The translations under genes were made by a program, and so were the position numbers. 64,000 nt of DNA. It comes from [Clostridium] citroniae WAL-17108. Lineage in GTDB: Bacteria > Bacillota > Clostridia > Lachnospirales > Lachnospiraceae. The notes beneath the pieces are model-generated. The model was not told the DNA's origin, made no database searches, and saw nothing but the letters and a program-made list of their open reading frames with translations. Position 1 is the stretch's first letter. Each line of letters opens with the position of its first letter. Location: assembly GCF_000233455.1 (NCBI RefSeq), contig NZ_JH376420.1:701829-765828 (forward strand), written 5' to 3'. Of this stretch, positions 41,548-49,654 are shown in pieces.

Positions 41548-42951
41548 TTATTTATTTTTTCCCGGCAGCTTTATGACAAATCGGGTGCCGCCTCCCTCCC
41601 GGCTTTCGCCATGGATCCTGCCTCCGTGCTGCTCCACAATGGCCTTTGTGATGGAAAGTCCGATCCCCATTCCTCCTGTTTTCTTGCTTCTGGATTTATC
41701 CACCCGGTAAAACCTATCAAACAGGAAGGGCAGTTCTTCCTTCGGCACTCCAATCCCATTATCCTCCACGGATATCACGATTTTGCCGTCTTCCTGTGTT
41801 CTGTATGTTACCCGGATCGTTCCTCCCTCCGGTGTATAGGTCAGGGCGTTTGACAACAGGTTTACCAGACATTGTTTTATCCGGAAATAGTCAGCGTACA
41901 GCCGGTCTCCCTGTTGGGCATCGATCTCCATCACGATCTCCTTTGCCCGGATCCTGATCTCGAAATCATGAAAAACCTCCCGGCACAGGCTGCAAAACTC
42001 AAACTCCGTACGGTTTAACTCCTGGCGGCAGTTTTCCAGGGAATACAGCTCCTGCAGCTGCTCCACAATCCTGACCAGGCGCAAAATCTCAGCGTGACAG
42101 CTTTTTAGGCGTTCCGAGGTAGGATCCCAGATTCCATCGATCATAGCCTCCATGTGGCTCTGGAGATTGGTGAGGGGCGTCCGCAGTTCATGGGCCACAT
42201 CTGACGTGATTTGACGTTTCTGCTTTTCCTCTTTTTCCAGGGCCAGGGACATTTCATTGATGGCTTCCACCATATGGCTGGTCTCACGCATCCCCTGTCC
42301 TGTCCTTGCCTGGGCGCCGTATTCTCCTCCTGCAATCTTCTGGGCCACCAAGATCACGCTGTCAATGGGTTTGGAGACAGCGCGGGCAATGAGCGTTCCC
42401 AGGATCACCACACCTAAAAGCGCAATTGCTCCAATAACCAGCAGCGAATGATTCAGGTTCCCCATCAGCTCCAGCTCCTGATCATTCAGTGAATAGGGGC
42501 CATAATATCCTACCTTTAATGTGCCGAATGGCGTTCCCCCGCGGTCCAGCGTATATGTCTCCTGTGTGTAGCTTCCATTAAAGTTGGGGTAGCGTTCCTT
42601 CATCTTTCCTTCTGCATGTTTCAGGATCATATCGCATTCATGGGAGCGGTGGGTACGCATATCCCAGTCCATTTCACTGTTCTCTGCCTGGACATGGATA
42701 ATAAGGCCATTCTGCAGGGCGGCATATCCTATGATCTCTATCCCTTTCTGGTCAAATGTACCTGTCTTTTCATCGTAGAGCTGATCAATCTGGCTGATCA
42801 TCTGATCGATCTGGGTCCTCTGCTGTTTGATCGCATATTGCTCAAACAGGCTGTCGGCCATGATATTAAAAAACAGGCTTAATCCCAAAACGATCAGAAG
42901 AGCCATGATGGAATAGGATATGATCAGGATGTTCTTCAAACTTTTTTTCAT
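41548..42951 (-). CDS. Sensor histidine kinase (HAMP, HisKA)
   Basis: 467 residues. Two membrane helices (about 8-30 and 165-188) enclose an outside sensor region; HAMP follows (about 190-240). The phospho-His lies in SDVAHELRTPLTNLQSH (about 258). ATP-binding boxes: NLLSNALTYTP, VEDNGIGVP and GMGIGLSITKAIV. Standard BaeS/VanS-like layout. It overlaps the response regulator by four bases and is the last gene of the unit NlpC/P60 - regulator - kinase. The signal is unknown; the upstream wall hydrolase suggests envelope stress. Confidence 0.92.
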   Translation of the reverse strand: MKKSLKNILIISYSIMALLIVLGLSLFFNIMADSLFEQYAIKQQRTQIDQMISQIDQLYDEKTGTFDQKGIEIIGYAALQNGLIIHVQAENSEMDWDMRTHRSHECDMILKHAEGKMKERYPNFNGSYTQETYTLDRGGTPFGTLKVGYYGPYSLNDQELELMGNLNHSLLVIGAIALLGVVILGTLIARAVSKPIDSVILVAQKIAGGEYGAQARTGQGMRETSHMVEAINEMSLALEKEEKQKRQITSDVAHELRTPLTNLQSHMEAMIDGIWDPTSERLKSCHAEILRLVRIVEQLQELYSLENCRQELNRTEFEFCSLCREVFHDFEIRIRAKEIVMEIDAQQGDRLYADYFRIKQCLVNLLSNALTYTPEGGTIRVTYRTQEDGKIVISVEDNGIGVPKEELPFLFDRFYRVDKSRSKKTGGMGIGLSITKAIVEQHGGRIHGESREGGGTRFVIKLPGKNK

Positions 42952-43649
42952 TCTATTTCTCCGGCAAACTTATAACCCAATCCATGTACCGTAAGGATAT
43001 AGGAAGGGTACCTGCGGTCGTCTTCGATCTTCGACCGGATTCCTTTGATATATGTATCAATGCTCCGGTCATAGCCGTCAAAGTCGTCATTCAGTGCATA
43101 GGTAATCAGCTGCTCCCTTGTGAAAATACGGTTAGGGGCCTTGGCCATGGTGGTCAGGATCTTTAATTCCGTTGGGGTTAAGTCGGTCTCTTTTCCCTGC
43201 ACCTTCACAATCATATTGTCAAAATCAATGACCAGTTTTCCCTGGTTATAGGATACCGGCAGGCTGGTCAGTTCATCCCCCTCAGCCCTTCTCAAAACAG
43301 CCCCAACCTTTGCAACCACAGCCCTTGGACTGAACGGCTTGAAAATATAATCATCCGCCCCCATCTGAAGCCCGTTGATCAGATCAGCCTCTTCCGTTCT
43401 GGCAGTCAGCATGATAATGGGAACACGGGAAACCGTGCGGATGGACCTGCAGACCTGTTCCCCCATAATATCCGGAAGCATTAGATCCAGCAATATCAAT
43501 GAAACCTCATTTTCCTTAAACAATTTCATTGCCGTGGTACCGTCATAAGCGCACAGCACCTGATATCCTTCCTTTTTCAGATAGACCTGAAGGACTTCCA
43601 CTATCTTTTCTTCATCATCCACAATAAGGATGGTTCTTGGACATTTCAT
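42948..43649 (-). CDS. OmpR/PhoB-family response regulator
   Basis: 233 residues from the ATG at 43649 (GGAGGG upstream). Receiver with TILIVDDEEK, phospho-Asp in LILLDLMLPD (about 54), Lys in DYIFKPFSPR. The C-terminal winged helix ends with DRSIDTYIKGIRSKIEDD and ILTVHGLGYKFAG. It pairs with the overlapping kinase. The inverted repeats at 44311-44446 are candidate binding sites. Confidence 0.93.
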   Translation of the reverse strand: MKCPRTILIVDDEEKIVEVLQVYLKKEGYQVLCAYDGTTAMKLFKENEVSLILLDLMLPDIMGEQVCRSIRTVSRVPIIMLTARTEEADLINGLQMGADDYIFKPFSPRAVVAKVGAVLRRAEGDELTSLPVSYNQGKLVIDFDNMIVKVQGKETDLTPTELKILTTMAKAPNRIFTREQLITYALNDDFDGYDRSIDTYIKGIRSKIEDDRRYPSYILTVHGLGYKFAGEIE

Positions 43650-43705
43650 CTTTCCCTCCGATTCAAACTTCCGCCTTTTCAGGAGGCGCACAAATATTTA
43701 TTATA

Positions 43706-44254
43706 CTATACCACACGGCGGACGGACAAGATTGGCTTATAATTTGCCGGTGAAATGGTGATCCCCTCCCTGGCATTGCTGGCATGGACAAGCTGATTCT
43801 GTCCTTTATAGATGCCGATATGTCCCCTGTAGGAGACAATGTCCCCCGGCTGCGCATGTTCCAGACCGCCCACATCCATCCCCACACGTCCCTGAGCCCT
43901 GGATGTTCTGGGCAGGGAAACGCCGAATTGCTCGTACACCCTCATCACAAATCCGGAACAGTCCGCGCCATTGGTCAGACTGGTTCCGCCGTAAACATAT
44001 GGATTCCCTACAAACTGGGATGCGTAGGCCACTACCTGCTCTCCTGTGCTGACCTGAGGAATTTCCACAATGTCCTCTTGGATCTCCTGCGTGGAAGGCT
44101 GGTCTATGTCAATGGCCGGTTCCTCTGTTTTTTCAGTTTCATCCATCACAATGGACGGTTTTTCAACTATTATTGTATCTGCTTTCACGGTATAAGGATT
44201 TGAGGCGGCCAGAAACAATACGGTAAAAGCTGCTGTCAGTTTCATTCTTCTCAT
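43706..44254 (-). CDS. Secreted NlpC/P60 peptidoglycan endopeptidase
   Basis: 182 residues from the ATG at 44254 (GGAG six bases before). Signal peptide to about VKADT, an acidic linker (about 30-75), and then an NlpC/P60 domain. The catalytic Cys is in GADCSGFVMRVY and the His in SYRGHIGIY; LVHASNAREG provides the third position. It cleaves wall peptides outside the cell. It is 56 bases upstream of the response regulator on the same strand, so it is probably the first gene of that operon. Confidence 0.9.
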   Translation of the reverse strand: MRRMKLTAAFTVLFLAASNPYTVKADTIIVEKPSIVMDETEKTEEPAIDIDQPSTQEIQEDIVEIPQVSTGEQVVAYASQFVGNPYVYGGTSLTNGADCSGFVMRVYEQFGVSLPRTSRAQGRVGMDVGGLEHAQPGDIVSYRGHIGIYKGQNQLVHASNAREGITISPANYKPILSVRRVV

Positions 44255-44310
44255 AAGTGTCTCCATTTCTTTTCGTAATTGTTACATTTCTGTTACAATT
44301 TACCTCAAGA

Positions 44311-44446
44311 ATGTGGGGATTATATGATTATTTATAGTTTCCTCTTTCCAAACCAGCAGGGTTGTTATATACTTTCATTGTATGAAAAAACATGGCGGAT
44401 ATATGGTGTTTAGGGCAATATCCGATTCCCCATATTATCCCCACAT
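44311..44446. promoter_or_regulatory. Nested inverted repeats in the divergent intergenic region
   Basis: ATGTGGGGATTATATG (44311-44326) recurs inverted as CATATTATCCCCACAT (44431-44446), 15 of 16 matching. Inside it CGGATAT (44396-44402) faces ATATCCG (44418-44424). The region lies between the P60/two-component operon and the Cys/His-rich gene, and so may hold operators for both. Confidence 0.5.
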
Positions 44447-44552
44447 TTGTCAGATATATTTTGATACATCGGCCGGCTGTCTTTGATACGGCGGCGGAAA
44501 ATGCCGCCAATTGCCAAATAGTTTACATCCGGCGAGAAAAGGAGTCTTAGAT

Positions 44553-44903
44553 ATGAAGAAAAAAATCATCACTGCATTAACTGTTTTGGCTGTGTTCGCT
44601 TTCCCCATCAGTTCCCTGGCTGCCAATGGTCCGGCGACCCCAGGGGCTTATACCGGAACTGCCGCCTGCCCTGTTACAGGCTGCACCATTGACGGCGGCC
44701 ATGAGCACAACTCCGGCTGCTCCGTTACAGGCTGCACCATTGACGGCGGCCATGAGCACAATTCCGGCTGCCCTGTTGCGGACTGCACCATTGACGGAAC
44801 CCACAGCCACACATCTTCCCGCGGTAACTGCGGCCGGACAGATGGTTCCCGGTCCCACAGCACATCACACAGCCATTCGGCCGGAAGAAGACACCATCAA
44901 TAA
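44553..44903 (+). CDS. Secreted Cys/His-rich repeat protein, probable metal binder
   Basis: 116 residues from the ATG at 44553 (AAAAGGAG upstream). Signal peptide ISSLAANG at its end. Three 17-residue repeats follow, each C-x3-C-TIDG-x-H-x-H (CPVTGCTIDGGHEHNSG; CSVTGC...; CPVADC...). The tail is rich in Ser, Arg and His (HSTSHSHSAGRRHHQ). Paired Cys and His at fixed spacing suggest Zn, Cu or Ni binding outside the cell. No family recognised. It is divergent from the P60/two-component operon across a region with inverted repeats. Confidence 0.75.
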   Translation: MKKKIITALTVLAVFAFPISSLAANGPATPGAYTGTAACPVTGCTIDGGHEHNSGCSVTGCTIDGGHEHNSGCPVADCTIDGTHSHTSSRGNCGRTDGSRSHSTSHSHSAGRRHHQ

Positions 44904-44937
44904 ACAGCATTAATAGCACCATCAATAACCGTTGATC

Positions 44938-44972
44938 AAATCCCTGCTTTCCATAATTGGACAGCAGGGATT
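44938..44972. terminator. Hairpin between converging genes
   Basis: AAATCCCTGC/GCAGGGATTT, a 10-bp perfect stem with a 15-nt loop between the Cys/His-rich gene and the AraC gene. The T tract is short, so termination is likely but not certain. Confidence 0.5.
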
Positions 44973-44990
44973 TGGCAGTTCAGGGTCAAT

Positions 44991-45902
44991 TTATTTTCCT
45001 CCCCTTTTTCTGTAGTTCAAAGGTGTGCATCCCCTGTACCGGAAGAATGTATTGGAAAAATGGCTGCTTCCAGAAAATCCCACAGCCAGGGCGATCTCAA
45101 GCACACTCTTATCAGAATGAGCCAAAAGATATTCTCCCATACGGACGCGGTAAGAAATAAGGTAGTCCACGGGCGCTTGTCCAAGGACCTGCCTGAAATC
45201 GCGGCAGCACTCGCTGACACTGACGCAGGCTGCATCTGCAATATCCTCCAGACGGACCTTTCCTGCATATTCCTGATGGATATATTCCAGACAGGCACGG
45301 ACTCTCTGATACCGGATGTCCTCACAGGGACTGTGGTTTCCCTGGTTTGTATCAAGGTGTTCGTCAAGATGTTCAAACAGGGTGAGCCCTGACTGCTGGA
45401 CCAGGATCTGCAGTTTCCACAAATAACCCGCGGGACGGTTTACGTCACACAAATACATCTCATGGATAAAGTCCAGGATCTTCCCATGCCAAGAACAGCT
45501 GTTGTCAAACAAAAAGAAATCTTCCCCCGAACCGGTAAGGGATGACACGTACCGTGTTTCAACCGCGCCGCCGGAAAGTCCATGGAGCAGATACGGATCA
45601 GCAAGCACCGCACAGTAAGTGCTTCCCCTCTGCTGCCGGTAAGGATTTACCATATGAAGCATATTAGACGGAAGAAGACCTCCCTGCCCCTCAGAGATCA
45701 CATAGATCCGGGCACCCGTTTGAAATTCAATGGTCCCGGTTAAAACATATACAAATTCCAGTTCCCGGTGCCAATGCCACGGGATCATCCGATTTGGATA
45801 TAGGTCCAGGTTGTCCAGATAGACTTCCATGGGAAATGCCGGTGACCCGTGGCATGTGACCTCCTCCAGATTTCCATTTACCTCAAGATAGTTCAGCTGC
45901 AT
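44991..45902 (-). CDS. AraC-family regulator with cupin sensor domain
   Basis: 303 residues. The N-terminal cupin (IPWHWHRELEFVYVLTGTIEFQ, then LLPSNMLHMVNP) binds an effector. The C-terminal pair of helix-turn-helix motifs reads LEDIADAACVSVSECCRDFRQVL and VLEIALAVGFSGSSHFSNTFFRYRGCTP. This is the sugar-sensing type of AraC protein. It is divergent from the VOC gene at 46055, which may be a target. Confidence 0.9.
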   Translation of the reverse strand: MQLNYLEVNGNLEEVTCHGSPAFPMEVYLDNLDLYPNRMIPWHWHRELEFVYVLTGTIEFQTGARIYVISEGQGGLLPSNMLHMVNPYRQQRGSTYCAVLADPYLLHGLSGGAVETRYVSSLTGSGEDFFLFDNSCSWHGKILDFIHEMYLCDVNRPAGYLWKLQILVQQSGLTLFEHLDEHLDTNQGNHSPCEDIRYQRVRACLEYIHQEYAGKVRLEDIADAACVSVSECCRDFRQVLGQAPVDYLISYRVRMGEYLLAHSDKSVLEIALAVGFSGSSHFSNTFFRYRGCTPLNYRKRGGK

Positions 45903-46054
45903 TTCTGTTCTCCCGTGTGTCCTCCTGTGTTCCTCTGCATGTCATGCAAAATGACAAGATTCTGTTATTTTTGGCTTGCATTTCATTAGAAATGATCCTC
46001 ATTTTATTATAATATAAAAAGTAAGAGAAACAAGAAAACTTTATAAAAAGTGAG

Positions 46055-46429
46055 ATGATAAACGTGAAAATGGACCATATCGTAATCTCATCCGGCAACC
46101 CGGAGCAGATGAAGGATTTTTATATAAAATACCTGGGCGCTGTGGCGGACAGCGAGGGGACTGTTCTGTGCTTTAAGGGCGGCTTCCGGATCAAACTAAT
46201 GCCCAGGGGACCAATGTCCGGCAGCCGGAGCCTTCCCAATTCCTCCGGTGTTCAGACGTTAGTCAGCCTGGCGTTCAGACTGGGCAGCAGAAAACGTGTC
46301 AATATCCTGACCAGCCGGCTGGTCCTGGAAGGCCACGAGGTGATCTGCGAACCACATTTGTCCGGATCCTCACATTACAGCAGCAGTGTCTATGACCCGG
46401 AAGGCAATATTGTGGAATTGATCGCGTGA
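46055..46429 (+). CDS. VOC-family (glyoxalase-like) protein
   Basis: 124 residues, one VOC domain of two beta-alpha-beta-beta-beta modules: MDHIVISSGNPEQMKDFYIKYLGA at the start and SSVYDPEGNIVELIA at the end. The His at residue 7 and Glu near 122 are usual metal ligands. Members include glyoxalases, resistance proteins and dioxygenases; nothing here fixes the substrate. Neighbour to a divergent AraC gene. Confidence 0.8.
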   Translation: MINVKMDHIVISSGNPEQMKDFYIKYLGAVADSEGTVLCFKGGFRIKLMPRGPMSGSRSLPNSSGVQTLVSLAFRLGSRKRVNILTSRLVLEGHEVICEPHLSGSSHYSSSVYDPEGNIVELIA

Positions 46430-46464
46430 TCCTGCATTGGGATGCCTCTCACGGCCGATCCTTT

Positions 46465-47235
46465 TCATTCCGTCACCACCACATAACTGGCTGTTCCATA
46501 CCCTCCATTTTTTTCCAGTTCCTCCTCGTCCCATTGGGCAAACAGTTCGTACACCCGTCCGGCTTTCAGTTCAGGCAGCAGGGCCTCCTCATACGCCCTG
46601 CTTGATATGGGCTGGACATCTGATCCTTCCAGATCCTCTATGGAATATTCATACACCGTGACCCGGCTGGGCATTGGGGTACAGGAAATGCTGTAGGTTA
46701 CATGATCAGATCCACTATACCGCGGAAGTTTTAAGGGTTCCTTGTCCTTTGCTTCATACAGAGGATGAGCGCCGCAGGCGATCACCCCGGTCATCTCATC
46801 CCCTTTTTTGAAATTCCATGTATAATTTCCTGATGTAACTATAAATTCATTCATAGTACTGGAAAGGACATCCCTAAGCGTAATGGAGGGAGCCGACTGC
46901 TCCGTCTCCTGGGAGGTATCATTTTCCTTTTCGCTCAGCCTGACATCCACCACCCTGCGGCCGTCTCCGCCATAATACACGATCAGGCCCTTTTTGTCCT
47001 TATCCAGCTCATACATATCCCCGTCCATGCCAAACAGCGACATGACCGGTTCTCCCCAGGCCTCGGCAATCTTTGATTGCTCAAGGCCAATTATTTTTTC
47101 CTCAATCTGTTCCTCGGTAAGCCCATTCAGCTCACTTAACGCAGCCACCGGCTTTTCCGTCCTGCTTCCCCCACAGCCTGTGACAGGCGCTGACACAACG
47201 GCCAGAAGGAAAAATAACCTGGTATATCTCCTCAT
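46465..47235 (-). CDS. Uncharacterised lipoprotein
   Basis: 256 residues. Lipobox VSAPVTGCGGS. The first part (LNGLTEEQIEEKIIGL, IAEAWGEPVMSLFGMDGDMYEL) looks like a SmpA/BamE-type small fold. The rest is beta-rich (NEFIVTSGNYTWNFKKGDE; ELKAGRVYELFAQWDEEELEKNGGYGTASYVVV) and resembles the immunoglobulin-like lipoproteins common in Lachnospiraceae. The TipA-type MerR gene lies 88 bases upstream on the same strand. Function unknown. Confidence 0.75.
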   Translation of the reverse strand: MRRYTRLFFLLAVVSAPVTGCGGSRTEKPVAALSELNGLTEEQIEEKIIGLEQSKIAEAWGEPVMSLFGMDGDMYELDKDKKGLIVYYGGDGRRVVDVRLSEKENDTSQETEQSAPSITLRDVLSSTMNEFIVTSGNYTWNFKKGDEMTGVIACGAHPLYEAKDKEPLKLPRYSGSDHVTYSISCTPMPSRVTVYEYSIEDLEGSDVQPISSRAYEEALLPELKAGRVYELFAQWDEEELEKNGGYGTASYVVVTE

Positions 47236-47322
47236 AGATCCGCCTTTCTCCTGCCTTTGAAAGGCAGATAAGTTTCTGGTTTTACTATATCAGGTTTCTT
47301 TCCTTCAAGCTTTAATCTTTGC

Positions 47323-48222
47323 TTACAGTTCTCTGGTTTTTCTATGACATTTTCCTGATGTTTCCATATAGCAGGAAAGCGCCTTCCCCATAAATACGGA
47401 AGCGCCCTTCCCATATTTTTTATCCATGTTTTCTATCAGGGCTGAATTATGAAGGTAGCTGTCGATCATGACATCCCAATAATTTTCTCCCAGATCCATG
47501 TCCGGCTTGTCCTCCTCATCCAACAGGTTCATCATCTGGCCGATTATGTCCTGGATTTCCTTTGATCCCGGATCTTTTGACAGATCCTTTAACAGCTGTT
47601 CGATCAGGATCTGATTTCTCTCCACATATCCCTTTTCCTTGATCTGCTCCATCTTTTCCATATTTTCCGAGAAATGCTCCATGCTGTCCTTCATGGCCTC
47701 CACATAGGCCTCCACACTGCCGTAATATTTAATTGCGTCCTGTGCAATGCTGGACTCGTGGTCCTTAATGCGTTCCATCAACTGGTCAAATTCCTCCACG
47801 CTCCCCCAATGACGGATAACTTCCTCCATATTTTCATTCCTGAACTGCTCCAATATATGCAGATACTCACTAAGATCAAATTCCTTAAAGCTCATACACG
47901 TCTCCCCTTTCTCCAGCCTGTCAAGCAGGTCCAGCAAACGGTCCAAACGGTCCCGCTTTGCCTTTAACAGGGCTTTCTGCTTTTGGAATGCTTCTATCTT
48001 GTTAAAACCAGGTGTTTCCATAATGATCCTTATGTCTTTTAAGGGAAAATCCAGCTCCCTAAAAAACAGGACCTGCTGCAGGGTATTCAGGGATTCGTCA
48101 TCATACAGGCGGTATCCCGCATCCGTAACCCTGGTGGGCCTGAATACACCGATCTCATCATAATACTGCAGCGTGCGTACACTGACACCGGTCAGCCGGG
48201 CAACCTCTTTTACGGTTCTCAT
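47323..48222 (-). CDS. MerR regulator with TipAS-like C-terminal domain
   Basis: 299 residues. N-terminal MerR domain (VKEVARLTGVSVRTLQYYDEIGVF, YRLYDDESLNTLQQVLFFRELDFPLKDI), coiled coil (about 75-110), then a helical domain of about 180 residues of TipAS type (YGSVEAYVEAMKDS; MNLLDEEDKPDMDLGENYW). TipAS domains bind hydrophobic drugs or peptides. Its promoter lies in or beside the MITE-like element starting at 48263. The likely target is itself and the lipoprotein downstream. Confidence 0.87.
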   Translation of the reverse strand: MRTVKEVARLTGVSVRTLQYYDEIGVFRPTRVTDAGYRLYDDESLNTLQQVLFFRELDFPLKDIRIIMETPGFNKIEAFQKQKALLKAKRDRLDRLLDLLDRLEKGETCMSFKEFDLSEYLHILEQFRNENMEEVIRHWGSVEEFDQLMERIKDHESSIAQDAIKYYGSVEAYVEAMKDSMEHFSENMEKMEQIKEKGYVERNQILIEQLLKDLSKDPGSKEIQDIIGQMMNLLDEEDKPDMDLGENYWDVMIDSYLHNSALIENMDKKYGKGASVFMGKALSCYMETSGKCHRKTREL

Positions 48223-48262
48223 CTTATCAGCTCCAATCTTTTTTTATAAAAGATATATTTTT

Positions 48263-48537
48263 ATCCTCAGTGGACAAGGGGACACGCGGTTTTGCACCAC
48301 AGATTTGTGATTCTGCGGCGTTACTGTCGCTCGGCGTACGTCCAGTACGCCTCGTTCCAGTGCCTTGCAGAATCACAAATCTGAGGCGCAAAACTCCTTC
48401 GGACCCCAATCACCGTATTTTGGTGGCTGGTAAGGCAACGGATGGAGGCGTACTGGACGTACGCCGACTGACGTTAACGCGGCCAGCCGCCAAAAGACGG
48501 CGGTTGGGGCGTGTATCCCCTTGTCCACTGAGGGTAT
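48263..48537. mobile_element. MITE-like non-coding element, 275 bp, with terminal inverted repeats
   Basis: The ends are inverted copies: CCTCAGTGGACAAGGGGA..CACGC on the left (48263-48287) and its complement on the right (48509-48537). Inside, a 17-bp perfect repeat (48300-48316 and 48367-48383) and a 20-bp perfect repeat (48333-48352 and 48446-48465) are also inverted. There is no reading frame for a transposase. This is the structure of a non-autonomous miniature transposon or a highly folded intergenic repeat. The surrounding 48223-48691 holds no gene. Confidence 0.75.
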
Positions 48538-48691
48538 CCTTATCTTATATTATCACGTAACGTGAGGGTCAAGGAATTTTTGAACATTCATTTTAAAAAA
48601 TTTAATACTTTATCTACTATTTTTTCCAGTTAAATTAGCTTATTATCAAAAACATACATAAACTACTTATACTTTTAGGAGGAATGCTATC

Positions 48692-49453
48692 ATGTATCAT
48701 ATTTCAAACTTCACGAATAACGATGATGTCAAAATACTTGACCAGTTAGGTCCCTTTACTGTAATCGAATATCAAAGGGATCTGAGCGTTATGCCCTCGG
48801 ACGCTGCAACCGCTTACTTCAGCGCGGCCATGAATGTCCGCAAACGCCAGGTGGTATGCGACCTGAGTAAGGCTGACATCACCCTCCAGGCCGGCGCCAT
48901 GCAGTGGATGGTAGGAAATGTAAATGCCACCACTGGAATTAAAGGAGTGGGCGACTTATTCGGCAAAGCAGTCCGTGGAAAAGTAACTGGCGAAAGTGCA
49001 ATAAAGCCGGAATACACAGGTGATGGCACAATGGTACTGGAGCCAACCTATCGCCATATCATCCTGCTTGACCTGGCGGACTGGAATGGCTCCATTGTAT
49101 TGGATGACGGGCTGTTCCTGGCATGCGATTCCAATTTAAAGCATAAAGCGGTCATGCGTTCCAATCTCTCCTCTGCCGTGGCCGGCGGGGAAGGCCTGTT
49201 TAACCTGGGCATTAACGGCAGCGGAGTCCTCTGTCTGGAGTCCCCCTGCCCCAGAGAAGAATTAGTGGAGATAACCCTGGACAACGATGTACTTAAGATA
49301 GATGGAAACATGGCAATCGCCTGGAGCGGCAGCCTCAATTTTACAGTGGAGCGTTCCGGCAAATCCCTGATCGGATCCGCGGCCTCCGGGGAAGGCCTGG
49401 TCAATGTATACCGCGGCACGGGCAAGGTTCTTCTGGCCCCTGTTGCAAAATAA
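48692..49453 (+). CDS. AIM24-family protein
   Basis: 253 residues. The protein is almost wholly beta: GAMQWMVGNVNATTGI, then GDGTMVLEPTYRHIILLDL, and finally VNVYRGTGKVLLAPVA. This is the AIM24/TRAP-like fold found in many bacteria; the bacterial role is not established. AGGAGG precedes the ATG. It is monocistronic, with a hairpin after it and the MITE-like element before it. Confidence 0.88.
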   Translation: MYHISNFTNNDDVKILDQLGPFTVIEYQRDLSVMPSDAATAYFSAAMNVRKRQVVCDLSKADITLQAGAMQWMVGNVNATTGIKGVGDLFGKAVRGKVTGESAIKPEYTGDGTMVLEPTYRHIILLDLADWNGSIVLDDGLFLACDSNLKHKAVMRSNLSSAVAGGEGLFNLGINGSGVLCLESPCPREELVEITLDNDVLKIDGNMAIAWSGSLNFTVERSGKSLIGSAASGEGLVNVYRGTGKVLLAPVAK

Positions 49454-49476
49454 TACCATTTGTCCATACAAAACAA

Positions 49477-49501
49477 CAGGCGCAGCTTTTCGCTGCGCCT
49501 G
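49477..49501. terminator. Hairpin between converging genes
   Basis: CAGGCGCAGC/GCTGCGCCTG, a 10-bp perfect stem with a 5-nt loop. The T-rich side is on the minus strand, toward the end of the phosphodiesterase transcript; it probably serves both genes. Confidence 0.6.
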
Positions 49502-49654
49502 ACATGCATCAACTTGTCTATTGGACGTCTTCGACTGCCTGCTTCCCCCAGGGGCTCCAATGTCACCTGAAACGTCTGGTCTCTATTATGATCTCAATTG
49601 TCTCAGGAAGGGGTTCTGATTCCCTGGATTCCGTTGCCTGTCTGCCGGGTTGAT

